Origin: Neopusillimonas maritima
GTDB lineage: Bacteria; Pseudomonadota; Gammaproteobacteria; Burkholderiales; Burkholderiaceae_B
Direction: 5' to 3'
Length of the DNA stretch: 64,000 nt
Assembly: GCF_003576595.1 (NCBI RefSeq)
Contig: NZ_NQOU01000002.1
Span: 62,001-126,000 of the forward strand
Shown here: positions 52,930 to 62,868 of the stretch, in pieces
Layout of the letters: every line of letters begins with the position of its first letter
How positions within the stretch are numbered: the first letter of the stretch is position 1
Translations under genes and position numbers: made by a program
Notes under the pieces: generated by a model
What the model saw: only the letters and a program-made list of their open reading frames with translations
The model's database searches: none
Told to the model about the DNA's origin: nothing

Positions 52930-54654
52930 ATGCGACTGCTGCCCGAATGGTTGGCACACTATCAAAAGACAAAGCTGCCCGGCGATCTTACAGCGGGCCT
53001 GATTGTCACGGTCATGCTTATCCCCCAAAGCCTGGCCTACGCGATGCTGGCCGGCCTGCCGCCCGAAATCGGCCTGTACGCCAGCGTGCTGCCGCTGGTC
53101 GCTTACGCTTTGCTGGGCTCAAGCATGACGCTCGCCGTTGGGCCGGTTGCCGTTGCGTCTTTAATGACGGCCAGCGCCTTGCAACCGCTGGCGCAACCCG
53201 GTTCAGAACAGTATGTGGTTTTAGCCGCCACACTCGCCTTTCTTTCAGGCATCATGCTGCTGGCATTTGGCTTGCTGCGCCTGGGATTTCTGGCCAACTT
53301 TCTTAGCCATCCGGTCATCAGCGGCTTCATTTCAGGCTCGGCTATTCTTATCACCGTCAGCCAATTGAAGCACTTGTTTGGCTTAACAACCAATGCCGGT
53401 AACGTTTTCCAGGAAGTTTATCAACTGCTTGCACTATTGCCACAAGCAAACCCAGCCACCACGGCTCTGGGGCTGGGAACATTGATATTTTTATTTTTCG
53501 CACGCACTTATCTAAGCGGAGTGCTGCAAAAAATAGGGCTAAAACAAAAAACCGCGTCGCTCATCTCCAGGCTGGCTCCCATGGTTGCGGTTATTGTCTC
53601 AATTATCACGGTAGCCCAATGGGACCTCGCCGCTGAGGCCGGCGTTGCCATTGTGGGTGAAGTGCCGGCAGGGTTGCCTTCCCTTAATGTTCTTGTGCCC
53701 AACATGAACCACTTGGCTGCGCTCTGGCTTCCTGCGCTCCTGATTTCTCTGGTGGGTTTTGTAGAGAGCGTTTCCGTTGCGCAGTCATTAGCCCTTAAAC
53801 GGCAGGAACGTATCCAACCGAACCGTGAACTTCTGGGTTTGGGCGCCGCCAATATGGCGAGTGCATTATCAGGCGGTTACCCGGTTACGGGCGGCTTCGC
53901 CCGTTCCGTCGTTAATTTTGCCGCAGGCGCCAACACCCCTCTGGCCGGCGTGATTTCGGCCGTTCTTATGGCGATTGTAATCGCGAGCCTAACCGGGCTT
54001 TTCCACCATCTGCCTCAAGCCGTGTTGTCGGCCACCATTATCATCGCCGTTACTGCATTAGTGGATTTTTCAACCTTTAAAGCCGCCTGGCAGTACGACC
54101 GTGCCGATGCATTGTCATTGGTGGTGACCTTAATAGGCGTACTATTGCTGGGAGTCGAAGCGGGTGTATTGATAGGCGTGGCGCTATCACTTGCGGTTCT
54201 TGTATGGCGCAGCAGCCGTCCGCATATCGCCATTGTCGGCAGGGTACCTGGTACGGAACACTTCAGAAATGTCCGGCGGCATAAAGTCGATACGCTGCCC
54301 AACTTATTGGCACTGCGCGTTGACGAAAGCCTGTTCTTTGCCAATGCCTCGCTGGTGCAAAGCCATATTGAAAGATGTGTGGCCGCCAACCCGAAGGTGG
54401 AATACGTGCTCTTACTGTGCCCGGCAGTGAATCAAATCGATTCAACCGCCCTTGAGGCTTTAACACAGTTACAGGAAAGCCTTAGCGCAAAAGGCATTCA
54501 ATTTATGTTGGCCGAAGTAAAAGGCCCGGTTATGGACCGACTACATGAAACTCACCTGGGGCGCGCCCTGGAAGGCCTTATTTTCCTGAGCGCACACGAT
54601 GCCTTTAAGTTCGTGGAAGAGCGCAACCTAGACTCATTAGCCTTCTCACGATAG
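52930..54654 (+). CDS. SulP-family anion permease with STAS domain
   Basis: A 574-residue SulP/SLC26-type transporter. The membrane part (~1-430) starts with DLTAGLIVTVMLIPQSLAYA and GLPPEIGLYASVLPLVAYAL. The cytoplasmic STAS domain is at ~440-560 (VEYVLLLCPAVNQIDSTALEAL). It ends the bigR-YeeE-YedE operon, so it probably exports or imports sulfate or sulfite produced from persulfide oxidation rather than bicarbonate. Its 3' end is 15 bp from the convergent ClC gene. Confidence 0.93.
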   Translation: MRLLPEWLAHYQKTKLPGDLTAGLIVTVMLIPQSLAYAMLAGLPPEIGLYASVLPLVAYALLGSSMTLAVGPVAVASLMTASALQPLAQPGSEQYVVLAATLAFLSGIMLLAFGLLRLGFLANFLSHPVISGFISGSAILITVSQLKHLFGLTTNAGNVFQEVYQLLALLPQANPATTALGLGTLIFLFFARTYLSGVLQKIGLKQKTASLISRLAPMVAVIVSIITVAQWDLAAEAGVAIVGEVPAGLPSLNVLVPNMNHLAALWLPALLISLVGFVESVSVAQSLALKRQERIQPNRELLGLGAANMASALSGGYPVTGGFARSVVNFAAGANTPLAGVISAVLMAIVIASLTGLFHHLPQAVLSATIIIAVTALVDFSTFKAAWQYDRADALSLVVTLIGVLLLGVEAGVLIGVALSLAVLVWRSSRPHIAIVGRVPGTEHFRNVRRHKVDTLPNLLALRVDESLFFANASLVQSHIERCVAANPKVEYVLLLCPAVNQIDSTALEALTQLQESLSAKGIQFMLAEVKGPVMDRLHETHLGRALEGLIFLSAHDAFKFVEERNLDSLAFSR

Positions 54655-54669
54655 TGGGACGCAACGACC

Positions 54670-56436
54670 TTAAATATGTACCGAGTCGCCACCGCTATCA
54701 AGCGACTTTTTCAAGGCAAAATACTTTTCCAGCAAATCCGACTTATACACGACACCCAATAATTTCGGGGCCTCGCCGTGACTTACCACGGGTATCCGCT
54801 CGCCGGTAAAGTTCACAAAAATATCCTGAGCGGCATCCAAACTCATGTCCGGATGCAGGGGCTTCACAAAATCCAGACGCAAAATATCACCGGCGGTTTT
54901 GTCCTCAATGTCACCCTGCCCCAACAACAACCCGGTAACATCCTGCTGAGCAATCACCCCTTGGAAAATACTGTCTTCATCAACGACATACCAATAACGC
55001 ACCGGATATTCGGAAAACCGCTGCAATACGACTTTGACCGGCGTTGCGGTAGCCACAACCGTGACCGCAGGCTTGATCAGGTCACCAATCAGCGTATCGC
55101 GCAAACGATTGCGCAAATTCGTGTCGCGTTCGCGCACCAGCGTCACTTCATACATCGCCACTTCCGCAACGGCACGCGCAACGAAATAAGCCAATACGCA
55201 AGCCAGCATTAAAGGCAGCACCAACGCATAGCTGTGTGTCATCTCGAAGACCATCAGAATGGCCATAAGCGGCGCGCCTGTACCGGCAGCCAAAAAAGCA
55301 CCCATTCCCACCGCAGCGTAGACAAACATAGGAAGCGCAAAACCCGGGAACAGCCATTCAAGCGCCTGACCAAACAAGGTTCCCACCACCGCACCCATGA
55401 ACAGCGTGGGAGTGAAAACACCCCCTACCGCGCCCGAACCCACCGTAAGCGCAGTTGCCAGCAACTTCATAAGCAGTACCAGCAACACGGCATGCCATGG
55501 CCACGACGTTCCCAGTAGCGAGGCAACAACGTTATAGCCATTGCCCGCAACCAACGGCATAAACACCAGAATGACCCCCAGCAACAAGCCGCCCAGCCCC
55601 AAACGCCAGGGCTCCGACCAGCCGGTTTTTTTAAAAGCGCTGCGAAACAGATCGAGAAACTTCAGGAAATAAGGTGCGCCGAAACCGGCAACAATACCCA
55701 AAATCAGCATCGGTGCCATGGCATCAATGCCAAACGTCGGTACGGCCGGCAGGGTATAACTCACCAAATGCCCACCCAAAGCCTTTACAGTGAAGCTGGA
55801 CACGGCTGCGGCCAGCAACAACGGCCCCACCGTATGGATGGCCATTGTGCCCAACACAATTTCGGCGACAAACAACGCACCTGCAATCGGTGCCCCGTAC
55901 GCAGCCGCAACACCTGCCGCGGCACCACAGGCGACGATCAAACGCAAACGTGAACGATTGAACGGTGCAAAGCGGCCCAACACTGACGCCCCCAGCGCAC
56001 CCAGGTGCACCATAGCGCCCTCACGACCGATCGAGCCTCCGGAGGCCACAGAAATAAGTGAAGACAGCGAGCGCAAGAGGCCCTGCCGAATTGACAACTG
56101 GCCATCGCCGATCGCAACCGATTCCATATAGTCGGACGGCTTATCGGCACTGAACCGGGATGACGCCCGCAAGACATAGCCGGCGGCAACACCACCCAAG
56201 GCGGGCAAAATCAAACGTGCCCACCAGGGTAAGGTCGACACAACATCATCGATTTCTCCGGCCTGACCAAGAAAAATCAGCTGAAAGAAGTGGATGCCCT
56301 GATAAAAAAGGAAAGTGGCCAGCGCTCCAAGAACGCCGGCCACTGTGGCCCAGACCAGCATGGCTGGTTGCTGGGACAACCAGCTATAGCCCTGCAAACG
56401 TTGCCGCGATGCCGAAACCAGCTCACGAAACAACAT
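54670..56436 (-). CDS. ClC-family chloride channel/transporter with CBS domains
   Basis: A 588-residue ClC protein. The membrane part has the gating-glutamate motif SGGSIGREGAMVHLGA and the AVGGVFTPTLFMGAVVG anion-path motif; the first GSGIP motif of EcClC is not evident, as in the CBS-containing bacterial subgroup. Two CBS domains occupy ~445-575 (PVRYWYVVDEDSIFQGVI, PVVSHGEAPKLLGVVYKSDL) and may bind adenosine nucleotides. It follows the PEP-carboxykinase gene by 21 bp in the same direction. Confidence 0.92.
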   Translation of the reverse strand: MLFRELVSASRQRLQGYSWLSQQPAMLVWATVAGVLGALATFLFYQGIHFFQLIFLGQAGEIDDVVSTLPWWARLILPALGGVAAGYVLRASSRFSADKPSDYMESVAIGDGQLSIRQGLLRSLSSLISVASGGSIGREGAMVHLGALGASVLGRFAPFNRSRLRLIVACGAAAGVAAAYGAPIAGALFVAEIVLGTMAIHTVGPLLLAAAVSSFTVKALGGHLVSYTLPAVPTFGIDAMAPMLILGIVAGFGAPYFLKFLDLFRSAFKKTGWSEPWRLGLGGLLLGVILVFMPLVAGNGYNVVASLLGTSWPWHAVLLVLLMKLLATALTVGSGAVGGVFTPTLFMGAVVGTLFGQALEWLFPGFALPMFVYAAVGMGAFLAAGTGAPLMAILMVFEMTHSYALVLPLMLACVLAYFVARAVAEVAMYEVTLVRERDTNLRNRLRDTLIGDLIKPAVTVVATATPVKVVLQRFSEYPVRYWYVVDEDSIFQGVIAQQDVTGLLLGQGDIEDKTAGDILRLDFVKPLHPDMSLDAAQDIFVNFTGERIPVVSHGEAPKLLGVVYKSDLLEKYFALKKSLDSGGDSVHI

Positions 56437-56457
56437 GAGCCATACCGATTTTGAACA

Positions 56458-58305
56458 TCATGATGTTTGCAATTGCGCCTGGAACCGGGAGTGCAGACTA
56501 GGCAGCGCATCGGGCAAACGATGACGTAATTTATCGAACAACTCGGCGTGCAAAGCCAACTCCTTCTTCCAGGCCTCTTCATCGATTGAAGTAATTTGCT
56601 GAAAATAGGCTTCGTTGAAATCGAGCCCTTCCCAGGTGATGTCCTGATAGCGTGGCGTAATGCCAAAAAGGTGCTCGTGGCCATTGGCCTCACCCTGAAT
56701 TCGCTCGAGCATCCACTTCAACACCCGCATGTTCTCGCCAAATCCGGGCCAGATAAACCGGCCGTTTTCGTCGGTTTGAAACCAGTTTACGCAGAAGATT
56801 CTGGGGTGCGTTGCCTGCATTTCGTTCAATTTATCGCCCAGGCGCAACCAATGTGCAATATAGGCGCTCATGCTATAGCCACAGAAAGGCAGCATGGCGA
56901 ACGGGTCGCGGCGAACCACACCTTGCGCACCCACCGCGGCCGCCGTTGTTTCGGAACCTAAAGTGGCTGCCATATAAACACCCTCGACCCAGTTGCGCGC
57001 TTCGGTGACCAATGGCACGGTGTCGGAACGGCGGCCACCGAAAATAAAGGCGTCAATGGGTACACCGGCGGGGTTGTCCCAGTCGGGATCGATCACCGGG
57101 TTCTGGTCTGCTGCCACCGTGAAGCGCGCATTCGGGTGCGCCGCTTTGCGGCCGCAGTCGGGGGTCCAATCCTTTCCTTGCCAGTCGGTGCAATGTTCGG
57201 GGGCCGGGCCCATGCCTTCCCACCAAACATCGCCATCGTCGGTTAAGGCGACATTGGTAAACAGCACGTTCTCACGCAATGTGGCCATGCAGTTGAAATT
57301 GGTTTTTTCATTGGTGCCCGGCGCAACACCAAAATAACCCGCCTCAGGATTAATGGCATACAGGCGCCCGTCTTTACCCGGTTTAATCCAGGCAATGTCG
57401 TCGCCAATGGTCGTGACTTTCCAGCCGGACAAGGATTCGGGGGGAATCAGCATGGCAAAGTTCGTTTTACCGCAAGCCGACGGGAATGCCGCCGCGACGT
57501 GCATTTTCTTGCCCTCGGGCGAGGTCACACCCAAAATAAGCATGTGCTCCGCCAACCAGCCTTCATCGTGGCCCATGGTAGACGCAATGCGCAATGCAAA
57601 ACATTTTTTACCCAGCAAAGCATTACCGCCGTAGCCGGACCCGAACGACCATATTTCGCGGGTTTCCGGGTAATGCACAATGTATTTGGTTTCGTTGCAA
57701 GGCCACGCCACGTCTTTTTCGCCGGGCTCCAATGGCTTGCCGACTGAGTGCACGCAAGGCACAAACGCGCCGTTGTCGCCCAGCACGTCGTAAACTTTGC
57801 GCCCCATGCGTGTCATGAGACGCATGTTCACGACAACGTAGGGGGAGTCAGACAACTCAACCCCAATGTGTGCAATGGGCGAGCCCAAAGGCCCCATGGA
57901 AAACGGAATAACGTATAAAGTGCGGCCGCGCATGCACCCTTCAAACAACCCGTTCAGCGTGGTACGCATCTTGGCCGGATCCATCCAGTTATTGGTAGGG
58001 CCGGCATCTTCTTGCTTCTGTGAACATATGAAAGTGCGGTCTTCCACCCGTGCGACGTCGGTGGGATCGGACCAGGCCAGGTAAGAATTCGGCCTTTTTT
58101 CCGGATTCAAACGCTTTAACGTGCCCGCTTCTACCATCATGCCGCAAAGACGATCATACTCTTCCTGAGAACCATCGCACCATTCGACGCGATCAGGCTG
58201 TGTTAGTGCTGCAATCTCGGCAACCCATTCTTTAAGCCGTTCATGCTTGACCCAATCCGGCGCGTTCAATTGAATGGAAGGTGTGCCGTCAGTTGCTACA
58301 TTCAT
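56458..58305 (-). CDS. pckG: phosphoenolpyruvate carboxykinase (GTP)
   Basis: PckG converts oxaloacetate and GTP to phosphoenolpyruvate, the entry to gluconeogenesis. The 615 residues match GTP-type enzymes. The kinase P-loop with reactive cysteine is [17 protein letters not shown], the guanine-site region includes [17 protein letters not shown], and [17 protein letters not shown] lies between them. It would be needed for growth on the fumarate, acetoacetate and 3-oxoadipate products of the aromatic pathways encoded here. A 224-bp leader separates it from the divergent MarR gene. Confidence 0.97.
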   Translation of the reverse strand: MNVATDGTPSIQLNAPDWVKHERLKEWVAEIAALTQPDRVEWCDGSQEEYDRLCGMMVEAGTLKRLNPEKRPNSYLAWSDPTDVARVEDRTFICSQKQEDAGPTNNWMDPAKMRTTLNGLFEGCMRGRTLYVIPFSMGPLGSPIAHIGVELSDSPYVVVNMRLMTRMGRKVYDVLGDNGAFVPCVHSVGKPLEPGEKDVAWPCNETKYIVHYPETREIWSFGSGYGGNALLGKKCFALRIASTMGHDEGWLAEHMLILGVTSPEGKKMHVAAAFPSACGKTNFAMLIPPESLSGWKVTTIGDDIAWIKPGKDGRLYAINPEAGYFGVAPGTNEKTNFNCMATLRENVLFTNVALTDDGDVWWEGMGPAPEHCTDWQGKDWTPDCGRKAAHPNARFTVAADQNPVIDPDWDNPAGVPIDAFIFGGRRSDTVPLVTEARNWVEGVYMAATLGSETTAAAVGAQGVVRRDPFAMLPFCGYSMSAYIAHWLRLGDKLNEMQATHPRIFCVNWFQTDENGRFIWPGFGENMRVLKWMLERIQGEANGHEHLFGITPRYQDITWEGLDFNEAYFQQITSIDEEAWKKELALHAELFDKLRHRLPDALPSLHSRFQAQLQTS

Positions 58306-58474
58306 ATGCGTAAGTCTCCGTTAAAACAGGGTATTTCGATGCAACACAAGCTGGCATTTTAGTCTCATTGACACGCATGGCAAGCCTTCCGACCGAATTT
58401 AAGTTACATTTAATAACACGTTTACCTTTCTAATTCGAGGTGGCGAGGCTAAACTTATCAGGAAGCTTGAGAAA

Positions 58475-58495
58475 TTATTAAACAAATTGTAATAA
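58475..58495. promoter_or_regulatory. AT-rich dyad upstream of the MarR gene
   Basis: TTATTA and TAATAA flank a 9-bp centre, 34 bp before the MarR start. It could serve autoregulation by the MarR protein or act on pckG. It does not resemble the operator at 59084-59104, so the case is weak. Confidence 0.3.
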
Positions 58496-58529
58496 TAACG
58501 TAACAACACCACGCTACCGCCTGCCCACC

Positions 58530-58988
58530 ATGAACGCCCTAACCCGAGAACCTTTCACGCCGCGCTGGCGTATCGATAACATCGGCCGATTGCTTAATAA
58601 TGCGATTAAACGGTTTGAGAGTCGTATTTTGCTGGAAATGGAAAAAGCCGGATATGGGGGCTTCTCTCTAAGCCACATAACCATTACACGTAACCTCGAC
58701 ACGGAAGGCACACGCGCAACCGAACTGGCCCGGCGTGCAGGTATTACAAAACAATCCATGGGCGAACTGATTGCGCAGCTTGAACAAAGCGGCATTATCG
58801 AACGCCAGCCCGACCCCAACGATCGTCGCGCAAAAATCATTTTTTTCACACCCGCCGGCATGAAATGGCTCGACGCATTCGGCACGGCACTGAACCGTGC
58901 CGAACAAGAAATGTGCGCCGAGCTAGGTGAGGAAATGTTTGAAGCACTGCGCAATGCCCTGCTGCGCTACGACCGAAACAGGCACTAA
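58530..58988 (+). CDS. MarR-family regulator of the hydroxyquinol cluster
   Basis: A 152-residue winged-helix regulator (ATELARRAGITKQSMGELIAQ recognition region, then wing RQPDPNDRRAKIIFFTPAGM). MarR proteins often repress aromatic catabolism and release on binding a phenolic ligand. The gene lies directly upstream of, and in the same direction as, the monooxygenase / hydroxyquinol dioxygenase / maleylacetate reductase genes, with a palindrome over their promoter that is its natural candidate target. Confidence 0.88.
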   Translation: MNALTREPFTPRWRIDNIGRLLNNAIKRFESRILLEMEKAGYGGFSLSHITITRNLDTEGTRATELARRAGITKQSMGELIAQLEQSGIIERQPDPNDRRAKIIFFTPAGMKWLDAFGTALNRAEQEMCAELGEEMFEALRNALLRYDRNRH

Positions 58989-59066
58989 TGACCTGGCAGC
59001 AGCATGCCGGGCTGACTTCACCATCCCATAATACTGCCTTCGATTTTCCATTACGAGGCGGCTCAA

Positions 59067-59104
59067 TCAATATTATTGACATTATAGTAAGGTAATCTTA
59101 CTAT
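59067..59104 (+). promoter_or_regulatory. promoter and overlapping MarR-type operator of the hydroxyquinol operon
   Basis: The -35 hexamer TTGACA (59076-59081), a 17-bp spacer and the -10 TACTAT (59099-59104) form a good sigma-70 promoter. A perfect palindrome ATAGTAAG / CTTACTAT with a 5-bp centre (59084-59104) fills the spacer and -10. A second palindrome TCAATA / TATTGA (59067-59079) overlaps the -35. A bound MarR dimer would block RNA polymerase. Transcription starting near 59111 rules out the upstream TTG at 59104 as the monooxygenase start. Confidence 0.8.
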
Positions 59105-59184
59105 TGAGAGGAATACCACGATTAATAGCTGTTCTAAAAAGCAGCATATCTTTGGCTTTTGACAAACCTGGACCTGGAATAGTT

Positions 59185-60831
59185 ATGCTACCGAGTAATA
59201 CTTCCGTAATGATTGTGGGCGGCGGACCCTGCGGCCTGATGCTCGCCAACGAGTTGGGGCGACGCGGTGTTTCAGCCGTGCTGGTCGATGAAAAACCCAG
59301 TACCGCCTTCAATCCACAGGCTAATGCAACCCAGGCGCGCACCATGGAACACTATCGCCGCCTGGGGTTTGCCAATGACATACGCGACTTGGGTTTGCCC
59401 AGTGATTTCCCAACAGATATCGCCTATTTCACCCGGTATGCAACGCACGAGCTGGCACGCTTCAAACTTCCCTCTGCTGCAGAGGCAAAAAAGAAAATCC
59501 ATTCACTATCAGGGTCATGGAGTGCCGCCGAGTTGCCCCATCGCATTTCCCAGAAGTATGTGGAGCAAGTCTTGCGTCAACAAGCGGAGAAACTGTCTGG
59601 TATCTCTGTTAACTTTGGTTGGCGCATGGTTGAATTCTCTGATACCGGAAAGGATGTTCGGGTCCTGGTTGAACGGGTTGAAGATGGTGAAAGACGGGAA
59701 ATCACCGCAGCTTATCTGATCGGTGCCGATGGCCCTCGCAGCCCTGTTCGTGAAGCCCTGGGTTACCGATACACAGGCGAAACCGGTGTTGTCCGTGACT
59801 TCATGGGTGGACGTATGTATGCCATCTATGTTCGTAGCCCCGACTTTTACAAAACCGTTCCTCACGCCCCTGCGTGGATGAACGTCTGCTTCAACAACGA
59901 GAGGCGCGCCTTTATGGCGGCGGTCGACGGTAAAGGCGAATTCGCCTTTCACACTCAACTCAAACCCCATGAGAATGAAGCAGACATCACTCAGGAAGAT
60001 GCCTTACGGATGTTCCAGATGGGGGTGGGCGCACCAGTTAAAGCAGAAATTCTCTCTCATGGCGCATGGACTGCGGGCCACTCTCTGGTTGCCGATCATA
60101 TGCAGAAAGGCCGTGTCTTTATAGGAGGGGATGCCGCTCATTTATTCACTCCCACAGGAGGGTTGGGCTACAACACAGCGGTGGAAGATGCGGTCAATAT
60201 AGGATGGAAGCTGGCCGCCGTGTTGAAAGGTCAGGCTGCACCGTCTTTATTGGAATCCTACGAGCTTGAGCGTCGGCCGCTGGCAGTTCGCAATACCGCT
60301 TATGCGAAAACATTTGCCGACTCACTCGGGCTATATGCGCCGGTGCCTGAAATTGAAGAAGACTCCGCGGCGGGGCGACAAGCGCGTGAACAGGCCGGCC
60401 AATACTTTGAGGCGCACGGACGTGCTGAATTCAATATTCCCGGTATTACTTTCGGCGGTCGCTACGACGGCTCACCAGCTATAGTGTCGGACGGCAGCGC
60501 CCCACCACCCGATGCGGCCAACGAATACACCGCCACCGCATGCCCCGGCGGCCGGCCTCCGCACTGCTGGCTATCGGCCGACAAATCCCTGTACGACACA
60601 TTCGGGTTTGAATGGACTCTGCTTTGTATGAACCCAGACAATGTTTACACTAGCGACTTTGAAGAACAGGCTCAGCAGCGTGGCCTCGATTTAACAGTCG
60701 TAACGGCACCGCAGGCCCGCGATTTATACGAAGCCGATTTCGCCTTGATACGCCCAGACCAGATCGTCGCCTGGCGGGGCAACGAAACTCAATCGGCAAA
60801 CGCGATTTTCAGCCGGATTCTTGCGCAATAA
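59185..60831 (+). CDS. FAD-dependent monooxygenase, candidate resorcinol/2,4-dihydroxybenzoate hydroxylase
   Basis: A 548-residue class A flavin hydroxylase with VMIVGGGPCGLMLANELGRR at the N terminus, YLIGADGPRSPVREALGY (DG motif) and VFIGGDAAHLFTPTGGLGYN (GD motif). It precedes hydroxyquinol 1,2-dioxygenase and maleylacetate reductase genes, so it probably makes hydroxyquinol from resorcinol, 4-hydroxysalicylate or a similar phenol. The ATG at 59185 is chosen because the promoter lies at 59076-59104. It is distinct from the monooxygenase at 44416. Confidence 0.87.
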   Translation: MLPSNTSVMIVGGGPCGLMLANELGRRGVSAVLVDEKPSTAFNPQANATQARTMEHYRRLGFANDIRDLGLPSDFPTDIAYFTRYATHELARFKLPSAAEAKKKIHSLSGSWSAAELPHRISQKYVEQVLRQQAEKLSGISVNFGWRMVEFSDTGKDVRVLVERVEDGERREITAAYLIGADGPRSPVREALGYRYTGETGVVRDFMGGRMYAIYVRSPDFYKTVPHAPAWMNVCFNNERRAFMAAVDGKGEFAFHTQLKPHENEADITQEDALRMFQMGVGAPVKAEILSHGAWTAGHSLVADHMQKGRVFIGGDAAHLFTPTGGLGYNTAVEDAVNIGWKLAAVLKGQAAPSLLESYELERRPLAVRNTAYAKTFADSLGLYAPVPEIEEDSAAGRQAREQAGQYFEAHGRAEFNIPGITFGGRYDGSPAIVSDGSAPPPDAANEYTATACPGGRPPHCWLSADKSLYDTFGFEWTLLCMNPDNVYTSDFEEQAQQRGLDLTVVTAPQARDLYEADFALIRPDQIVAWRGNETQSANAIFSRILAQ

Positions 60832-60867
60832 AACCAATATGAATAACCCTTTCGGAGACTCTATCCC

Positions 60868-61722
60868 ATGCGTGACCTTAATGAAAACACCTTGACCGAT
60901 GAAGTCATTGCGCGCCTGAAGCATTGCGACAACCCCCGAGTCAAGCAAATCAGTGAAGCCTTGGTTCGTCATTTACACGCCTTTGTGCGGGAAATAGAAC
61001 CGACTCAGGAAGAATGGGAAAGCGCTATCGGGTTCCTCACAAACACCGGCCATATGTGCGATGACAAGCGACAGGAATTTATTCTGCTGTCCGACACCCT
61101 GGGGGTGTCCATGTTGGTTGACGCCATCAACCACCGTTTGCCGGAAGGCGTGACCGAAACCACCGTGCTAGGCCCGTTTTATGTTGAGAATGCAAACGAA
61201 TTTCCGCTTGGCGCCGATATAACCGAAAACATTAAAGGTACGCCCATGCTGATTCAAGGCAATGTGCGAAGCCAGGACGGCAACCCGCTTGCCAATGCCC
61301 ACATCAATATCTGGCAGTCCGACGGAGACGGTTTCTACGACGTCCAACACCTCGATTCACTTGCATTGCGAGGCCAGTTTCACGCCGACGAAAACGGTAA
61401 CTTCAGTTGCTGGACCGTACGCCCTTCCGCCTACCCTATTCCCGATGACGGGCCTGTGGGCAATATGCTGCGCGCCCAGGGGCGCCACCCTTACCGCCCC
61501 GCTCACGTGCACTTTATGATTCAGTCGCCGAACCACCAGAAGCTGGTCACCCATGTTTTTGCCGATGGCGACAAATACCTCGACAGCGATGTCGTATTCG
61601 GCGTAAAAAACTCCCTGATCCGAAACTTTGAAATGCACGACCCCGGCACCGCTCCAGATGGTAAAAAGATGGACCAACCCTATGCCTACTTGCGGTACGA
61701 TTTCACTCTGAAAGCCGTTTAG
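60868..61722 (+). CDS. hydroxyquinol 1,2-dioxygenase-type intradiol dioxygenase
   Basis: A 284-residue Fe(III) intradiol dioxygenase. An N-terminal helical dimerisation region (~1-95) precedes the catalytic beta sandwich. Iron ligands fit Tyr157 (SDGDGFYDVQ), Tyr209, His213 and His215 (HPYRPAHVHF). Sequence context GPFYVENANEFPLG and the next gene favour hydroxyquinol (1,2,4-benzenetriol) rather than catechol as substrate, giving maleylacetate. It lies 36 bp after the monooxygenase gene. Confidence 0.92.
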   Translation: MRDLNENTLTDEVIARLKHCDNPRVKQISEALVRHLHAFVREIEPTQEEWESAIGFLTNTGHMCDDKRQEFILLSDTLGVSMLVDAINHRLPEGVTETTVLGPFYVENANEFPLGADITENIKGTPMLIQGNVRSQDGNPLANAHINIWQSDGDGFYDVQHLDSLALRGQFHADENGNFSCWTVRPSAYPIPDDGPVGNMLRAQGRHPYRPAHVHFMIQSPNHQKLVTHVFADGDKYLDSDVVFGVKNSLIRNFEMHDPGTAPDGKKMDQPYAYLRYDFTLKAV

Positions 61723-61769
61723 TTCCATCAACATCTTAATAGCGACAAGCCAAAACAGGACAAAGTCAC

Positions 61770-62834
61770 ATGCAGACCCATTTCATCTACGAAACTCTTC
61801 CAGCCCGCGTCATTTTCGGCGAGGGCAAACTGGACAGCCTCGGAGAGGAACTTGAACGAGCGGGTCTCAAAAAAGCACTTGTCCTCTCAACACCTCACCA
61901 GGCAGATTGGGCACACGAAATAGCCACATCACTAGGAACCTTAAGCGCAGGCGTTTTTTCACAAGCAGCCATGCACACACCGGTTACCGTTACGGAAGAC
62001 GCCATCAACTTTTTAAACAAGGTCGGGGCCGATTGCGTTGTCGAACTGGGTGGAGGCTCGACCATTGGACTGGGAAAAGCCATTGCCCTGCGTACCGGGT
62101 TGCCACAAATTGCCGTGCCGACAACCTATGCAGGCTCGGAAATGACACCCATTCTTGGACAAACTGAAAATGGCGTCAAAACCACGCAAAAAAAACCCGT
62201 GATCCAGCCGGGCACTGTGATTTACGACGTGAATTTAACACTCACCTTGCCACCGGCATTAACCGCCACCAGTGGCCTGAACGCGATGGCACACGCGGTT
62301 GAGGCTCTTTATGCGCAAGACCGTAACCCCATCATTTCGCTTGTTGCCGAAGAAGGCATCCGCGCGTTTGCTGAATCACTACCGGCGGTTATTGCCGCCC
62401 CAAACGACAAATCCGCGCGCACAAAAGCACAGTACGGGGGCTGGCTATGCGGTATTTGCCTGGGTTCGGCCGGCATGGCACTGCACCACAAGTTGTGTCA
62501 TGTGTTGGGCGGGTCGTTCGATTTACCCCACTCGGAAACGCACGCCATTATGTTGCCTCATACTGCGGCCTACAACGAACCAGCCGCCGCTGAGGCCATG
62601 GACGCAGTGCGGCGTGCGCTGGGCAACGCGAACGCGGGGCAAGGTTTATGGGAACTGGCTAAATCCATAAATGCACCTTTAGCCTTGAAGGATCTGGGTT
62701 TCAAAGAAACCGATATCGAAAAGGCAACCGAGATTGCGCTAAAAAATCCATACTGGAACCCACGCCCTCTGGAGGCGGAAGGCTTGCGCGCCCTGCTTCG
62801 TCGGGCATGGGCGGGCGACACACCGCAAGCTTAA
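61770..62834 (+). CDS. maleylacetate reductase
   Basis: A 354-residue iron-type alcohol-dehydrogenase-family enzyme that reduces maleylacetate to 3-oxoadipate with NAD(P)H. Typical segments are YETLPARVIFGEGKL, DCVVELGGGSTIGLGKAIAL (nucleotide site), VPTTYAGSEMTPILG, and LHHKLCHVLGGSFDLPHSETH with catalytic/metal histidines. As last gene of the MarR-controlled operon it completes the lower hydroxyquinol route. Genes for 3-oxoadipate CoA transferase and thiolase are not in the window. Confidence 0.94.
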   Translation: MQTHFIYETLPARVIFGEGKLDSLGEELERAGLKKALVLSTPHQADWAHEIATSLGTLSAGVFSQAAMHTPVTVTEDAINFLNKVGADCVVELGGGSTIGLGKAIALRTGLPQIAVPTTYAGSEMTPILGQTENGVKTTQKKPVIQPGTVIYDVNLTLTLPPALTATSGLNAMAHAVEALYAQDRNPIISLVAEEGIRAFAESLPAVIAAPNDKSARTKAQYGGWLCGICLGSAGMALHHKLCHVLGGSFDLPHSETHAIMLPHTAAYNEPAAAEAMDAVRRALGNANAGQGLWELAKSINAPLALKDLGFKETDIEKATEIALKNPYWNPRPLEAEGLRALLRRAWAGDTPQA

Positions 62835-62868
62835 GGTATCGCCCATTTAAAGGGCTAAGACGCCAGGC

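Noticed and set aside
59104-59184. TTG start at 59104 for the hydroxyquinol-cluster monooxygenase
   Set aside because: The TTG falls within the -10 element of the promoter at 59076-59104. The first 27 residues are not family-like, and an ATG at 59185 gives the normal flavoprotein N terminus.
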